Source: Boesenbergia rotunda (taxonomy: Eukaryota; Streptophyta; Magnoliopsida; Zingiberales; Zingiberaceae). Taken from it: 64,000 nucleotides of DNA. Numbering within the stretch: position 1 is the first letter of the stretch; each line of letters starts with the position of its first letter. Shown in pieces: positions 11,069-22,929 of this stretch. The notes under the pieces were generated by a model. It was given only the letters and a program-made list of their open reading frames with translations, did not search any database and had not been told where the DNA came from. The stretch is taken from contig JAGFNQ010001125.1 of the NCBI GenBank assembly GCA_024364735.1, forward strand, positions 293,991 to 357,990, read 5' to 3'. The position numbers and the translations under genes are program-made.

Positions 11069-12779
11069 ATGGATTCGGAAGGTCTGCTAGGATGAGATAC
11101 TCGGATCCCACCTCCATATGATCGAAACGATTTCGATTATTGGAGAAAGCGGTTAGAGACTTGGTTCCAAATAGATTGGGACCATTGGACCGCATTGGAG
11201 GTTCCGTTCGAAGCTCCAATGGACAAAAAGGGAAAACTCCTCCGACCTTGGTATTGGACCAAAGAATAAAAGGAGGAAGCGGAGTCAGATAAGGAGGTAA
11301 CAAGAATTATTTTAAATTTATTATCTTCTTATATTGTGTCACATGTAGGTGAATACAAGAATGCTTATGAGCTATGGAGAAAGATGATAGCTCTTCATGA
11401 GAATTTTACATGGGAACAAAAAGTGGAGGAGCCCAAGGACAAGGACTCATTGGTCTGAGAGAAGGAGAAGGACCAATCGGAAGTTGAATCAAGCTCAACA
11501 TCCGAAGAGGAGTAGGTGAAATCGTCCACATCCTCAAGTGAGGAAGAAGAAGAGCAATATAAGGTGGAGGAGATCTTGAAATCTCAACCCTCAACCTCAA
11601 CTACCAAGAAGAGTGGAAAATCCCACATCAAGTGCTTTGAACGTGGGAAAATGAGACACTACAAGAGTAGGTATCCTTTACTCAAGAAAGTAAAAGAGGT
11701 AAACCCTAAACCCGATAAAGTTCATTTGAAAACTAATATAGGTTGTAGGGATGGAGCCAAGGATAAAAAGCATATAATTTGCTTCACGTGTGGTGAGCAT
11801 GACCACTACCACACAAAATGCCCAAGGAAAGGAGAGCTTGAGAAGCTAGAGCATTTGAAGAAATTGAAAAAGAAGAGGAGCTCAAGTCAAACGGGAGCTT
11901 CAAAGGTAAAAAGGAAGATAATCCCTTATTTAAAATTTAATCCAATTTCTAATTCTTATATGCTTGTTAGAATAATATAAATTATTTACCCAAGCATAAT
12001 CATGGATTTACGTATAATGATAGGAATAGGGTTAACAAGATAGTTGACCCTAGGAAACCATCATCCAAGGCTAGACTCAATAAGACCCAAACTACCATGC
12101 CTAAAGGAAGGATTAATCCCAAGAAGGGGAGGCACATGCCTAGGAATGTGGGTAGGTCTAGGAATGTCCAAGATGAGCATATTGACTTTAGGGTTAGAAC
12201 CCTAGAATTGAAAAATCAAGTCTTGAAGGCAAGACTTGAGGAAATTGAGAGAGCGCTAGATAGGTTCATTATTGAACCTAGGGGACTTGACATGTGTTTG
12301 GGTGGTCAAAAATTCAAAAATGTCAAATTGGGTATATCCAAAGCAAATGAAATGAAATATTCTAGGGTAGTATATAACTATGATAAGGATGAAAAATCCA
12401 AAAATGTGAAAAGAATAAGCCATTTAAAGTTAAGGAAAAGAACAACTTAACTAACGACAAGGTGTTCAAGGTTAAGGAAGTTAAGTTTGTAGGTCAAGTG
12501 TCACCGGAGGCACACCGGTGTGGTCCAGTGATTGTAGAAGAGTCATCTAGGGAGGTGGCTAAGGCTAAGAGCTCAAGAGGAGCTCTAAGAGTTAAATTGG
12601 GATTTATGGTAAATGGATCTCAGGAGGATATCTCCTGGAAGTCTAGAAAGACCATGAAGTGTGCCAAAAGATTTGGAGATAAATTTGAGTCTCATTCCTT
12701 AGTTTTTGGCACATATGGGTTGTGGGGCATGCATGAAAATATGACATTGGGATCATATTGCATAAAAATTAGTTTTTAA
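11069..12779 (+). pseudogene. Gag of non-autonomous Sirevirus-like element A (broken)
   Basis: From ATG at 11069 the frame reads MDSEGLLG, stop, then FDYWRKRLETWFQIDWDHW, a Sirevirus-type Gag head. Further stops occur near 11268, 11456 and 11513. An acidic serine-rich spacer leads to two zinc knuckles: the first is degenerate (CFERGKMRHYKSRYP, two cysteines lost), the second intact (CFTCGEHDHYHTKCP). After 11980 the frame is lost; 12097-12450 retains a charged, coiled-coil-like stretch (RTLELKNQVLKARLEEIERAL) typical of the long Gag C-terminus of Sireviruses. No protease, integrase or reverse transcriptase follows, so the element needed outside enzymes. Confidence 0.8.
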
Positions 12780-13580
12780 TATATAGATGTCATTTAAACC
12801 AATGCTAGGGATGCATTGTGGTTTGGTATGGGCAGATACATCAAGAGGAAGCCAAAACTAAGACTTTAGGTTAAGGTTCAATTGAACTATTTTGATAGTT
12901 TTGGATTTTGTGTCAATCTTGAGATATGAGATATGTACATTTTTAAATGTATTTTCTCAAGTAGACATGGATACCACAAATCTCTCCTCAAAATTTGGAG
13001 ATTTTTAGAGATTTGTGAAATTTATGATATATTTTAGAAATTCGGTCAAAAATGCAGAAATGGATTGATATCAGGATATCAGTCGACTAGTGCAGAGGTC
13101 AGTCGATTGATAATTCTGTAAGGTTGTTTTCGACAAGGTTAGTTGACTGGTAACTATCTCAGTCGATTGATACAGGCTGAAATTATTTTCAACAAAATCG
13201 AAAAGTGCCCAAATGAGTGTAAACTTGTGTATAATCTAATTGGGGGTTAATTCACAATGTTTATAGTCATTAGAGGTTAAAGAATCTAATAATTAGAATA
13301 TTGTTGGAGCTCTTTTTGATCTATGATAAAGGTGGAGAAATGTTAGGTTAAGTGGGAAACCAATACACCTTTGCAAGAAATCAAAGCTCAAGGGAGAGCT
13401 TAGGTGAAGGGGGAGCAATGGTTGCTCATTTATTGGCGAAGGGGGAATCTTGTGATAGATTCCTAAAAAGTCTTTGTAAGTCCAATGTAGGGGGAGCAAT
13501 GGTTGCTCATTTATTGGCGAAGGGGGAACCTTGTGATAGGTTCTTAAGAAGTCTTTAGTCAAATGTAGGGGGAGCCTTTG
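12780..13580 (+). other. 3' non-coding region of element A, first part, with repeated G-rich tracts
   Basis: No protein is recognisable. Bases 13080-13180 repeat the AGTCGACT / CAGTCGATTG words of the A LTR. From 13380 two copies of a roughly 100-bp unit begin GGGGGAGCAATGGTTGCTC (about 13409 and 13492). These resemble the multiplied polypurine tracts reported for Sireviruses. The region is interrupted at 13580 by element C, with target CTTTG (13576-13580). Confidence 0.7.
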
Positions 13581-13606
13581 TGTAGGACTGGTGCCGTCAA
13601 TAGAGG

Positions 13607-15747
13607 TGTAATACCCTATAATTTTCTTATATTATTAGGGATTTTTAGGAAATTTTCTAGTATTTTTCGGAATAAAAATGGAAAAAAAAAATAAAAGGGG
13701 TTGGGTGGGGATTGAACCCGCGACCACAGGGAGGAAGGGAAGCCAACGAACCAGCTGGGCTAGGGTATCAAGCACAGAAAAGAAAGGAGAGAAATAATGT
13801 TATGAAGTAGTTACGCTTTTTCATGAAAAGGTATTTAAGCCCCGCTTAAGTTGCGATTTATCCCCGCCTTGGGTGATTAGGGTCGGCGCAAACAGGAGCT
13901 TGGGGGCTGCGAAAACAGGGAGAAAACCAAGGGTTTTCTTCCTCCTTCTTCCTCCTCTTGAGTGGAGGGCCTAGGGCTTCTTCCCTAGGGCTAAGGAAAG
14001 GAGATCTCTTGCAAAGGAAGAGGAAAAGAACCCTACACTAGGAATTTCGAGATATTTTGTGAGTTTTCTTCAAGAACGAGGTAAGTAAATCGCTCACCTG
14101 CAATAGGAGTAGTTTCGTTTCGAAATTCTCATTGTAGAACCCTAGTTTTCGAAAAGTAGAAGCATGGTGAAGAGAATTTTGCTATTCTATGTTTTAGCTA
14201 TTAAAGTTGCATGTTTTATCATGTTAGAAATTCAATTTGTTTGTATTGAATGTACGTAGGCCAAGCATGATGAGTTTTCATACTTATGAAAAGACCTAAG
14301 AGTGAATTTAAGTTAAGGAGCACACAAGGTGCTCGATGGAAAGTTAAAGTGAGAAAAGTAAAGGTTTTTAGCATGCAAATATATGCAAAAACAAGTAAAG
14401 TGATAAGTTTAAGTATGGTAAGTAAGAAAAGTATTTTACTTTGAGAAAGAGACATGTACCGGGCAAATGTAAGGCCCATCGAAAGTTAGAAAGTAAAGTT
14501 CTAATAGGGTGCGGTGGCTAGCTACCTCGCAACCTATTAGAAAAGCGCGCAGTTGGTACACTGATACCATGGTACAATGTCAAGGCCTAAAGAGAAAGTT
14601 GATTATTATTTTCAAGTATATAAGTATGATCAAGTAGTTCCTTTTTGGAGAAAGTGTTTAATTATTATGTGTGTACCTTGTTACAATGCAAGCATGATAA
14701 AGTAGTTCAAGTAGTAAGCATGGTTAGTTGTGTACATTGATACATTAACAAGCATGATAAAGTGATTCAAGTTGTAAGCATATTTAGTTGTAAGTTTTGA
14801 AGTAAGTAAAGTTTTAAATCGTTCCTTGAAATGAGCATGTTTAGTATTGATATCGTGGTTTTGTGAGTAGGGATTTACTTACTAAGCATTGTGCTTATTA
14901 GTTGCATTTTTCCTTCTATTGCAGATAAAGGAAAAGAGAAAGCGTAAGTTGAGAGGCGACAGGACTTGCATTGATGTTCAGTGGAGGTGGAACCGGGGTA
15001 AAAGATCCGTTGGATTGAGCATGAGTAGAGTTTCGGTATTTAGAAACATTTAGTTTTATATTTTGAATGGTAAAGAGTGAACCAATGTGTTTAATTTCCG
15101 CATAGAGTAGGAAGTTGATACAACTTGAAGATGTTTACTTATGATTTTCCATATGTTTGGTTAGTTTGGTTAAGTTCCGTAAAAGTCCTAATTTTAAGTT
15201 TATGAAGTGGTTTTGATTTGCTAAAATGTTTAGAAAACTAGTATAGTGTATACAAATGGTGTTGTGTCCTTGTATGGCTTGAACTTTTGAATTAAGTTTT
15301 ATCCGCTGCATTTTCTTTTCTTCAGTAGCAGAGGGGGACACGGGCACGGGCGTGCTCTTCAGCACGCCCTGGGCGTGTCGTTCACTGGCAGACCTCTGCG
15401 GTGACAGACGCGGGCGTGCCCATCCGCCCCACGGGCGTGTCAGCCAGCACAGCCGGGGCCACGGGCGTGTCAGTCAACACGCCTTGGGTGTGTCCTTCCC
15501 TGTCCAGAGATAGGATGATTTACCAAGTAGTAGACAAGGTAACGGTTCGTCTAAGGTAGAAAAAGAAAAAAAAAAGTCATTCCGCATTTCGCCATGCCTC
15601 AAAGTAGCGGAGGAGTAATGGAGTAACGGTCCGTAATAAGACAAGGAGAAGGTGTAACCTAAGGCTAAGGGTAAGGTAAAGTTGAGGTTAAGTGGTAAGC
15701 GACGACCCGGCTTAAGTAAAGGGTAGAAAAGAAGTCGGGCCGTCACA
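13607..15747. mobile_element. Gypsy-type solo LTR with 5-bp TSD AGAGG
   Basis: Begins TGTAATACCCTATAATT and ends GGCCGTCACA, with AGAGG on both sides (13602-13606 and 15748-15752). There is no primer site, polypurine tract or coding sequence, so it is a solo LTR of 2141 bp left by LTR-LTR recombination. It contains CACGGGCGTGTCAG words (15350-15480), a TATTTAAG box near 13830 with a TTAAG/CTTAA dyad, and a tRNA-like relic. The gypsy assignment rests on terminal style. Confidence 0.88.
13702..13772 (-). ncRNA. tRNA-like relic with A and B boxes inside the solo LTR
   Basis: On the minus strand TAGCCCAGCTGG (13762-13751) fits the pol III A box and GGTTCAATCC (13718-13709) the B box, with starts 44 bases apart as in real tRNAs. 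A T-arm-like GCGGG-TTCAATC-CCCAC has one mismatch. The acceptor stem does not pair, so this is not a working tRNA; it looks like a tRNA-derived or SINE-head relic. Confidence 0.5.
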
Positions 15748-17320
15748 AGAGGGGGGGGGGTGAATATCGACCGTTAAAATCTCTCGCATAACCTTTATAG
15801 AAAACTTGGATCGTTCTGGACTTAGAACGTTAGTAGCACATCAGAAAAGTAAAACAGAAAAATAAAAACAAGACAGACACGCGAGATTTATTTACTTGGT
15901 TCCCGACCCCCCTAGGTCAGTACGTCCAAGGCCTATGTACTCGGTGTGAGTCCACTATTGGTCTCCTTTCTGAAATTTCTGGAGGCGGAGAAAACCCGTA
16001 TTACAATTGATAATTACAAGCAAGAATATTGAAAATTAAGTGCAGAATTAATAACAGTAAACCGAACAAAACGAAGTCTGAAGCTCGGCCGATCTGGACC
16101 TCCGAAGTGCCGCGCACTTCCTCCTGGAGCCCCCGGTCGTAGAGCCTCATCTTTAGCGCGTTGTCGTTGGTCAGAATGATCAAAATAGCTTACAGCAGTT
16201 GTATTTCAAGCAGAGGGGCCGAGGCCCCTTATATAGGCTTCATACGGGCGCCTGATACGTTGGGGGCGCCCCTATGAACTCGGTCAAACCTTATCCCCGC
16301 GCCGACCTCGCCACGGCTGATAAAACTTCTGACCAGGGTGCCTGGGACCTCCCGGGCGCCTGAGTGAAGGCCCATCTTGTGTTTCGACCTCGAAACAGCA
16401 AAATAGCTTTCAACTTGGGCACCCATATCATCCCGGGCGCTTGAATGGAAGCTTATTCTGCTTCTTCATGAAACTGCATTGTGTACTCTTTGGTTTGGGC
16501 GCCCCCATCATCCTGCATCCTGGGCGCCTGGCTTCAAGGCATTCAACCCAACACTGGGTTTTACACATTGATCTGGGTGCCCCCATCAGTGGGGGCGCTT
16601 GGGTTGGTTGGTTTCCAGCCTTCCGCCTGCTTTGTCTCCGGTTCTTGATACCTGCAAGATACACAAACACAAAGCACATATACATACAATATTAGCCTTA
16701 AGAACTTGGTTCGGACTTCGGATTTCCATGAAACCCTAGGTCGAACCGGCGCAAGTTCCCACCCCCGAGAACGCGCCTTTCACCTACTCCTCTCAGGAGA
16801 CGGTTGCCACCCTGTCCTTCGGGTGGACTTTTGCTTAGCTTCCGATACTTCCGGACCTCGAGACGCCCGAACCCTAATCCGTCTCTACTTCTGTCCTTAG
16901 TCATCGCACAACTAAGTTGCTCAGTCCCTCGGACCAAGACTTCATGCCCAAACCCTAAGTCCAGGACTTCGGTGCCCAACCCTCGGCCAGGTCTTCTTGT
17001 TCAATCCTTGACCAAGACTTCGGTTCCCAACCCTCGGCCAGACCTTCTTGCCCAGCCCTCGACCAGGATTTCGTGCCCACCTTCCAAGCAGGTCTTCGGT
17101 GCCCAGCCCTTTGCCAGACTTAGTGCCCAATCCTCAATCAGGACTTAGTGCCCAATTCCCTGAACCAAGACTTATTGCCTAGGTTTACTAGGACTTCCTT
17201 CCACTTTGGTTACTCCTCTCTTAACTCCCCTTTGTCTCTTCAATGTGTCACTGACTTAAGTAAATTGTCAAACATTAAAACACTTAGAGGAGAACATCAT
17301 TGATGCAACTTGCACCAACA

Positions 17321-20300
17321 ATCTCCCCCTTTTTGATGTTCGACAATAACTTAAGTTAGATTAGTTTAAAGGGCTAACTTGCAATCCTTGGGATCAAAAG
17401 AAACTTGATCTAAGTTTTGATCCTCTAGAAAAAATAAGTTAAAAATTGGAAAAGTTTTTTTTTCTAATTTTCACTCTCCCCCTTTTTTATACACAGTTTG
17501 ATTAATTGATCCTTTGGTAAGAGAGAATAAAAAAAATTATTTCTAACTTAAGGCACATCTCTCCTCCTTTGTCACACATCAAAAAGAAACCAAAAATTAT
17601 TTGCACCAACAAGAAACACATTTTTTTCTTTTGAAAATACTTAGTATATAATTTTTGAAAGCATAGTAGTACTTAAGTATTTTGAAAACTTTTCACTTAA
17701 ACACTATTGCTTTAGAAGGATTTTCAAAAAAAATGTACTTATAGAAAAATTTTCAACTAGTGCATTTGTTTTGAAAATACAGTAATTTTGCATAACTTTT
17801 GAAGGAATATTAACTGCTTTGAAAAGTACAAGTACTTTGAAAATTGTTATGAGCTTTTGAAAAATGCAAGTATTTTGAAAAATGTACATTTTTGAAAACC
17901 ATAAGTAACTTTGAAAGATATTGTGCAATTTTTGAAAAAATTTGCAAATTTGGAAAATATAAGTACTGTTTGAAAAGTGTTAGACTTTGAAAAATATAAA
18001 TACCTTTTTGAAAGGATATTATGCATTTTGAAAACATAATATTTTACTTGACTTGGTCTACCTTCTAGTCTGACATAATCCTAGGAAACCTTGTTGACTA
18101 CAAGGACATTTTCCTAAGCGTCCTGGAAAATTTTCCAAACTCAAGAAAACACTCTTTCAGAACAGAATTTTAAAAAAGATGATAGTACTTTGAAAATATA
18201 TGTAAGTATATTTTGAAAGACTGACTATTTATGTTTTTAACAAGATTTTGAAAAAGTAGTGCACGAAAACATATTTTTTTTTAAAAAAATGTTTAATAAT
18301 TATTTTAGTTTAACCTCCCCCTAAACTTGATCCAGTCCTAGGAAGCTTGTTGACCACAAGTACTCTTCCTCTGAGTCTTTAGGGTTTGTTTAGACCAAAT
18401 GAATTATTTCATAATTGAAAAATACTTGTTAGAGAATTTTCTTTTGATTTAGACTCCCCCTAAATTCGACACATCCTTGGAGCCCTTGTAGATCATTAAG
18501 TGGACCTTCCTCTATGTCTTTAGGGTTTATCAAAATCAAATGAATGATAATTTTCAGGTAGATAAATTTTGAAACCACAATTTGGAAAGACGATAATTTT
18601 TAAAGTATAAACCTTTTTGAAAACATATGTGATAGAAATTGAGGTGCAGTTTTCGAAAAGTCTTTTCAAATAATAGAAATTTTTTTAAAAGAGTGAAACC
18701 ACTTCCCCTGTACCCGACATCGTTTGCCTCTATCTAAGTGCCTTAAGGAACTTTAGTGTTGTCCTAAGAGGCTTGTGTCTAATTGCGTGAGTCAAACAAT
18801 TTTTGAAAATGATATAATTTTTTGAAAACCTATCATATATATTCAATCAGACAAGCATGAATTCCATACAAACATTATTATGTTGAAGCTCTATTTTGAA
18901 AATATATTTTTAGAAAAATATTCTAACAATTTTGAAAATAGTTTTAAAACATGCTCATCAATTTCTTAGTCCTTAACATCTCACCCATTCTAGGTGTCTC
19001 AATATAGCAAGCATGGCTGCCTTATGGGTATATTGTGAGATGCTTGAATCATTTTCCTTAATTTATTATTAAATCTAAGATTTGATTGAAACTTGTGTTA
19101 AATTCAAATCTAGCAATAGTAAAGTGAATTTGATTTTCAGTAATTGGCTTCCAGGTCTTGGCGAGGCACTAGGCCTTCTTTGGCCATAGCCTTATTGGAT
19201 CATCAACCCTTTCCTTAACAAAGCCTTTTATAGAAAATTTATCTTCAAGTTACTTCTTGAAAGATTTTGGTCTAACTAATTTGGGTCTTGGATCGGTAGC
19301 TTCGGCTAGTTCCACTATAAAGGTTTCTCTAACGTACTATCATCTCACCTCCTCCCAATACTAGGTTGATCAAGTTTCAATTATTCTTTTTCCTATAGCC
19401 GTTCTAAATTATGCATAAAACTTAAATATGAATGACATGTCATATATTTAAAAGAGATAGCAAATGCATGGCATAGCATTTATGCATGAGTCAAACAAGT
19501 CAGAATATTTAATTAGATTTCTAAAGATGTACCAAATTCCCGATTTGATACATATCGAGTGAACCCACGAATATATCAACCCACTTTGACATATTTAATT
19601 TTATTGAATTAATTGTTACGGTTTGGGTAAAATTTTATTTTAGTTCGAGTTTAAGTTATTTAAGATTTATTTGGATTCAAGTTAATTAAGAATTAATTGA
19701 ATTAATTTGAATTTGAATTAATTAAGATTTAATTGAATTAATTTAGATTTAAATGAATTAATTTAAGTTTGAATTAATTTAGATTTAATTGATTTAATTT
19801 AAGTTTGAATTAATTTAGATTTAATTGAATTAATTTAAGTTTGAATTAATTTAGTTATGATTTAATTTAATTTGAATTTAATTTAATTAATATTTAATTT
19901 AATTTGAATTTCATTTAATTAAGATTTAATTTAATTAAAATTTAAATTAATTAAGATTTAATTTAATTAACATTTAATTTAATTAAGATTTAATTTAATT
20001 AACATTTAATTTAATTAACATTTAATTTAATTAAGATTTAATTAAATTAAATTTAATTTAATGAAGATTTAATTTAATTAACATTTAATTTAATTAATAT
20101 AATTTAATTAAGATTTAATTTAATTAAGATTTAATTTAAATAAGATTTAATTTAATTAAGATAATTTAATTAAGATAATTTAATTAAGGTTGAAATGATT
20201 AATTAATTGTTGTGGGTTTAAGTTCATCATTTTCATTATTTCGAAAATTTCTGCTGCATCTTTATCTATCTTTTCAAATTTTTCTAACAATTCGGATTTA

Positions 20301-20727
20301 TTTGAACATTTGTGAACTTTATTAACTATGACCTTTATTTTAGATAGTTCCATATCCTCCTCATCCTCAAAGTAGGAGGAGTAATTTGGGTCACTAGATT
20401 TTCAATTTTGAATTCAGAGTTATACAATGGATTTTCAAATTTGAATTCATAATTATCTAAAGGATTTTCAAATTTAGAATTATCCTTAAGATTTTTGAAT
20501 TCAGATTTATCTTTAGAATTTTCGAATTTGAATTCGGAATTATCCGAATTAAAATTCAGATTAATTCTAGATTAATTTCAGTATTAACTTTGGAAATTAT
20601 CGAGTTAACATTAAGGATTAAAGTGTTGATTTTTGATATTTTAGAATTATCTACTTTTTCTAACTAATTATGCAAGATATCTATTAGACTGTGTAATATT
20701 TCTAATTTATTAGAAAAATTGTCTACA
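17321..20727 (-). other. Non-coding interior of element C: purine tracts, TTTTGAAAA repeats, AT minisatellite
   Basis: Bases 17321-17330 are the complement of the polypurine tract (AGGGGGAGAT on the minus strand). CTCCCCCTA-like tracts recur near 17466, 18312 and 18452. Bases 17620-18960 carry dozens of irregular TTTTGAAAA words. Bases 19600-20210 are almost entirely AATTTAATTAAGATTT-type short repeats. Segments around 18070, 18330 and 18480 share a CCTAGGAARCTTGTTGAC...AGG phrase, suggesting old internal duplication. Open frames here are by-products of the repeats; I see no gene. Confidence 0.75.
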
Positions 20728-21042
20728 TTATTTACATAAGCTAGTGCAGGAATTTGAAACTTTTCGGAACGTAAATTTTACGTACATTTGTCGGACATTT
20801 ATTTTTGTAGTGTCCAAATTTCTCACATTTGAAGCATCGTACATGATCCTTGTTTTTCCGGACTCCTGGCGCTGGTGCCCCCTTTGCCGCCGGTGGTGTA
20901 GACTGAGTCTTACGAGTAGGGCACTGATTTTTATAGTGCCCTCTCTCCCTGCATGCGAAGCACGTAATATGAAATTTAAAAATAGCCATTTTAAATAAAA
21001 TATACCTGATTCACCCCTGGGCTCCCCCTCAACTCCTGGCAT
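20728..21042 (-). pseudogene. Gag zinc-knuckle remnant of element C
   Basis: The minus-strand frame from 20989 reads MAIFKFHITCFACRERGHYKNQCPTRK...VRCFKCEKFGHYKNKCPTNV. It has two intact CX2CX4HX4C knuckles separated by an Ala/Pro-rich linker. The knuckles bind RNA in the virus-like particle. The usual N-terminal Gag body is missing: it lies only about 100 bp from the primer site, so this is a very short Gag or a large deletion. Confidence 0.8.
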
Positions 21043-21069
21043 CGTTGCTCCGTCGGTGGTTAGTTCGGA

Positions 21070-21096
21070 GAAGAGCGGCCTAGCTCTGATACCAAT
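21070..21096 (-). promoter_or_regulatory. Primer binding site of element C
   Basis: The minus strand reads ATTGGTATCAGAGCTAGG directly after the LTR end, matching the Met-tRNA primer site and fixing the element's direction. Confidence 0.88.
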
Positions 21097-22690
21097 TGTA
21101 GGACCGGTGCCGTCGATAGAGGGGGGGGGTGAATATTGACCGTTAAAATCTCTCGCGTAACCTTCGTAGAGAACTTGGATCGTTATGGACTTAGAACGTT
21201 AGTAGCACAGCTGAAAAGTAAAACAGAAAAATAAAAGCAAGACAAACATGCGGGATTTATTTACTTGGTTCCCGACCCCCTTGGGTAAGTACGTCCAAGG
21301 CCTATGTACTCGGCGTGAGTCCACTATTGGTCTCCTTTCCGGAATTCCCGGAGGCGGAGAAAACCCGTTTTACAGTTGATAATTACAAGCAAGAATATTG
21401 AAAATTAAGTGCAGAATTAAATAACAACAAACCGAGCAAAACAAAGTCTGAAGCTCGGCTGATCTGGACATCCGAAGTGCCGCGCACTTCCTCTTGGAGC
21501 CTCCCGATCGTAGAGCCTCATCTTTAGCATGTTGCCATCAGTCAGAATAATCAGAATAGCTTACAGCATTTGTATTTCAAGCAGAGGGGTCGAGGCCCCT
21601 TATATACGCTTCATACGGGCGCCTGATACGTTGGGGGCGCCCCTATGAACTCGGTCAAATCTTATCCCTGCGCCGACCTCGCCGTGGCTGATAAAACTTC
21701 TGACCAGGGCGCCTGGGACCTCCCAGGCGCCTGAGTGAAGGCCAATCTTGTGTTTTGACCTCGAAATAGCAAAACAGCTTTCAACTTGGGCACCCATATC
21801 ATCCCGGGCGCTTGAATTGAAGCCTATTCTGCTTTTTCATGAAACTGCATTGTTTACTCTTTGGTTTGGGCGCCCCCATCATCCAGGGCGCCTGGCTTCA
21901 AGGCATTCAACCCAACACTGGGTTTTACACACTGATCTGGGCGCCCCCATCAGTGGGGGCGCCTGGGTTGGTTGGTTTCCAACCTTCCGCCTGCTTTGTC
22001 TCCGGTTCTTGATACCTGCAAGATACACAAACACAAAGCACATATACATACAATATTAGCCTTAAGGACTTGGTTCGGACTTCGGATTTCCACGAAACCC
22101 TAGGTCGAACCGACGCAAGTTCCCACCCCCGAGAACGCGCCTTTCACCTACTCCTATCAGGAGACGGTTGCCACCCTGTCCTTCGGGTGGACTTTTGCTT
22201 AGCTTCCGATACTTCCGGACCTCGAGATGCTCGAACCCTAACCCGTCTCTAATTCTATCCTTAGTCATCGCTCAGTTAAGTTGCTCAGTCCCTCGGACCA
22301 AGACTTCATGCCGAAACCCTAAGTCCAGGACTTCGGTTCCCAACCCTCGGCCAGGTCTTCTTGCCCAGTCCTCGACCAGGACTTCGGTGCCCAACCCTCG
22401 GCTAGACCTTCTTGCCCAGTCCTCGACTAGGATTTCGTGCCCATCTTCCGAGTAGGTCTTCGGTGCCCAGCCCTTTGCCAGGACTTAGTGCCCAATCCTC
22501 GATCAGGACTTAGTGCCCAATTCCCTGAACCAGGACTTATTGCCTAGGTTTACTAGGACTTCCTTCCACTTTGGTTACTCCTCCATAAATTTAACTCCCC
22601 TTTGTTTGTTCAATGTGTCACTGACTTAAGTAAATTGTCAAACATTTAAACACTTAGAGGAGAACATCATTGATGCAACTTGCACCAACA
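21097..22690 (-). repeat. Element C, 5' LTR (right)
   Basis: 1594 bp, TGTAGGACCGGTGCCGTCGA to TTGCACCAACA, matching the left LTR over its whole length with scattered base differences. It carries GGCGCC-rich words at 21610-21960, a TATA (minus TATATAAGGGGCC) near 21600 and the CCCAGTCCTCGACCAGG-type tandem tract at 22330-22520. Confidence 0.92.
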
Positions 22691-22929
22691 CTTTGGAGAG
22701 GTTCTTAAAAAGCTCGGTTGATAAAAAACCTAACTTATGGGGAATTTAGGTGTGGGGGAAACCTTATGATAGGATTTCATGTATGTTTGCATTTGCATTG
22801 CATATACATTGGCGGTGTAAGTCCAAAGTGTAGCTTTGGCAACGTAAGTCCATTTGGTTATTAGCATGTTTATTTGCTATTTATTTTTCCTAACTTAAAT
22901 GTATTGCTAAACATTAAAAAGGGGGAGAT
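22691..22929 (+). other. Internal 3' end with polypurine tract before LTR B
   Basis: Continues after the C target duplication with no protein. It ends in AAACATTAAAAAGGGGGAGAT, a polypurine tract abutting the LTR start TGTTGAGGCAATC at 22930. Confidence 0.75.

Larger units (their letters stand above)
13581..17320 (-). repeat. Element C, 3' LTR (left), interrupted
   Basis: Starts TGTAGGACTGGTGCCGTCAA and ends TTGCACCAACA. The solo LTR at 13607-15747 splits it 26 bp from its edge. It has GGCGCC-type words (16240-16600), a tract of short CCCAGYCCTCGRCCAGG-type repeats (16920-17160), and TATA (minus strand TATATAAGGGGCC) near 16230. Confidence 0.9.
13581..22690 (-). mobile_element. Sirevirus-like gag-only retrotransposon C, complete with TSD
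   Basis: Two LTRs flank the element: 13581-17320 (carrying an inserted solo LTR) and 21097-22690. After removing the insertion and its duplicated 5 bases both are 1594 bp. The primer site lies beside the right LTR and the polypurine tract beside the left one, so it reads on the minus strand. The target duplication CTTTG is at 13576-13580 and 22691-22695. The internal 3.8 kb encodes only the zinc-knuckle end of Gag; the rest is low-complexity and AT-rich. Enzymes for movement must have come from another element. Confidence 0.92.

Noticed and set aside
13702..13772. Functional tRNA gene
   Set aside because: A and B boxes fit but the acceptor stem cannot pair, so only a relic is claimed.
17704..18037. 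Open frame with FSK/FQK repeats
   Set aside because: A translation of the TTTTGAAAA repeat inside element C, not a protein gene.
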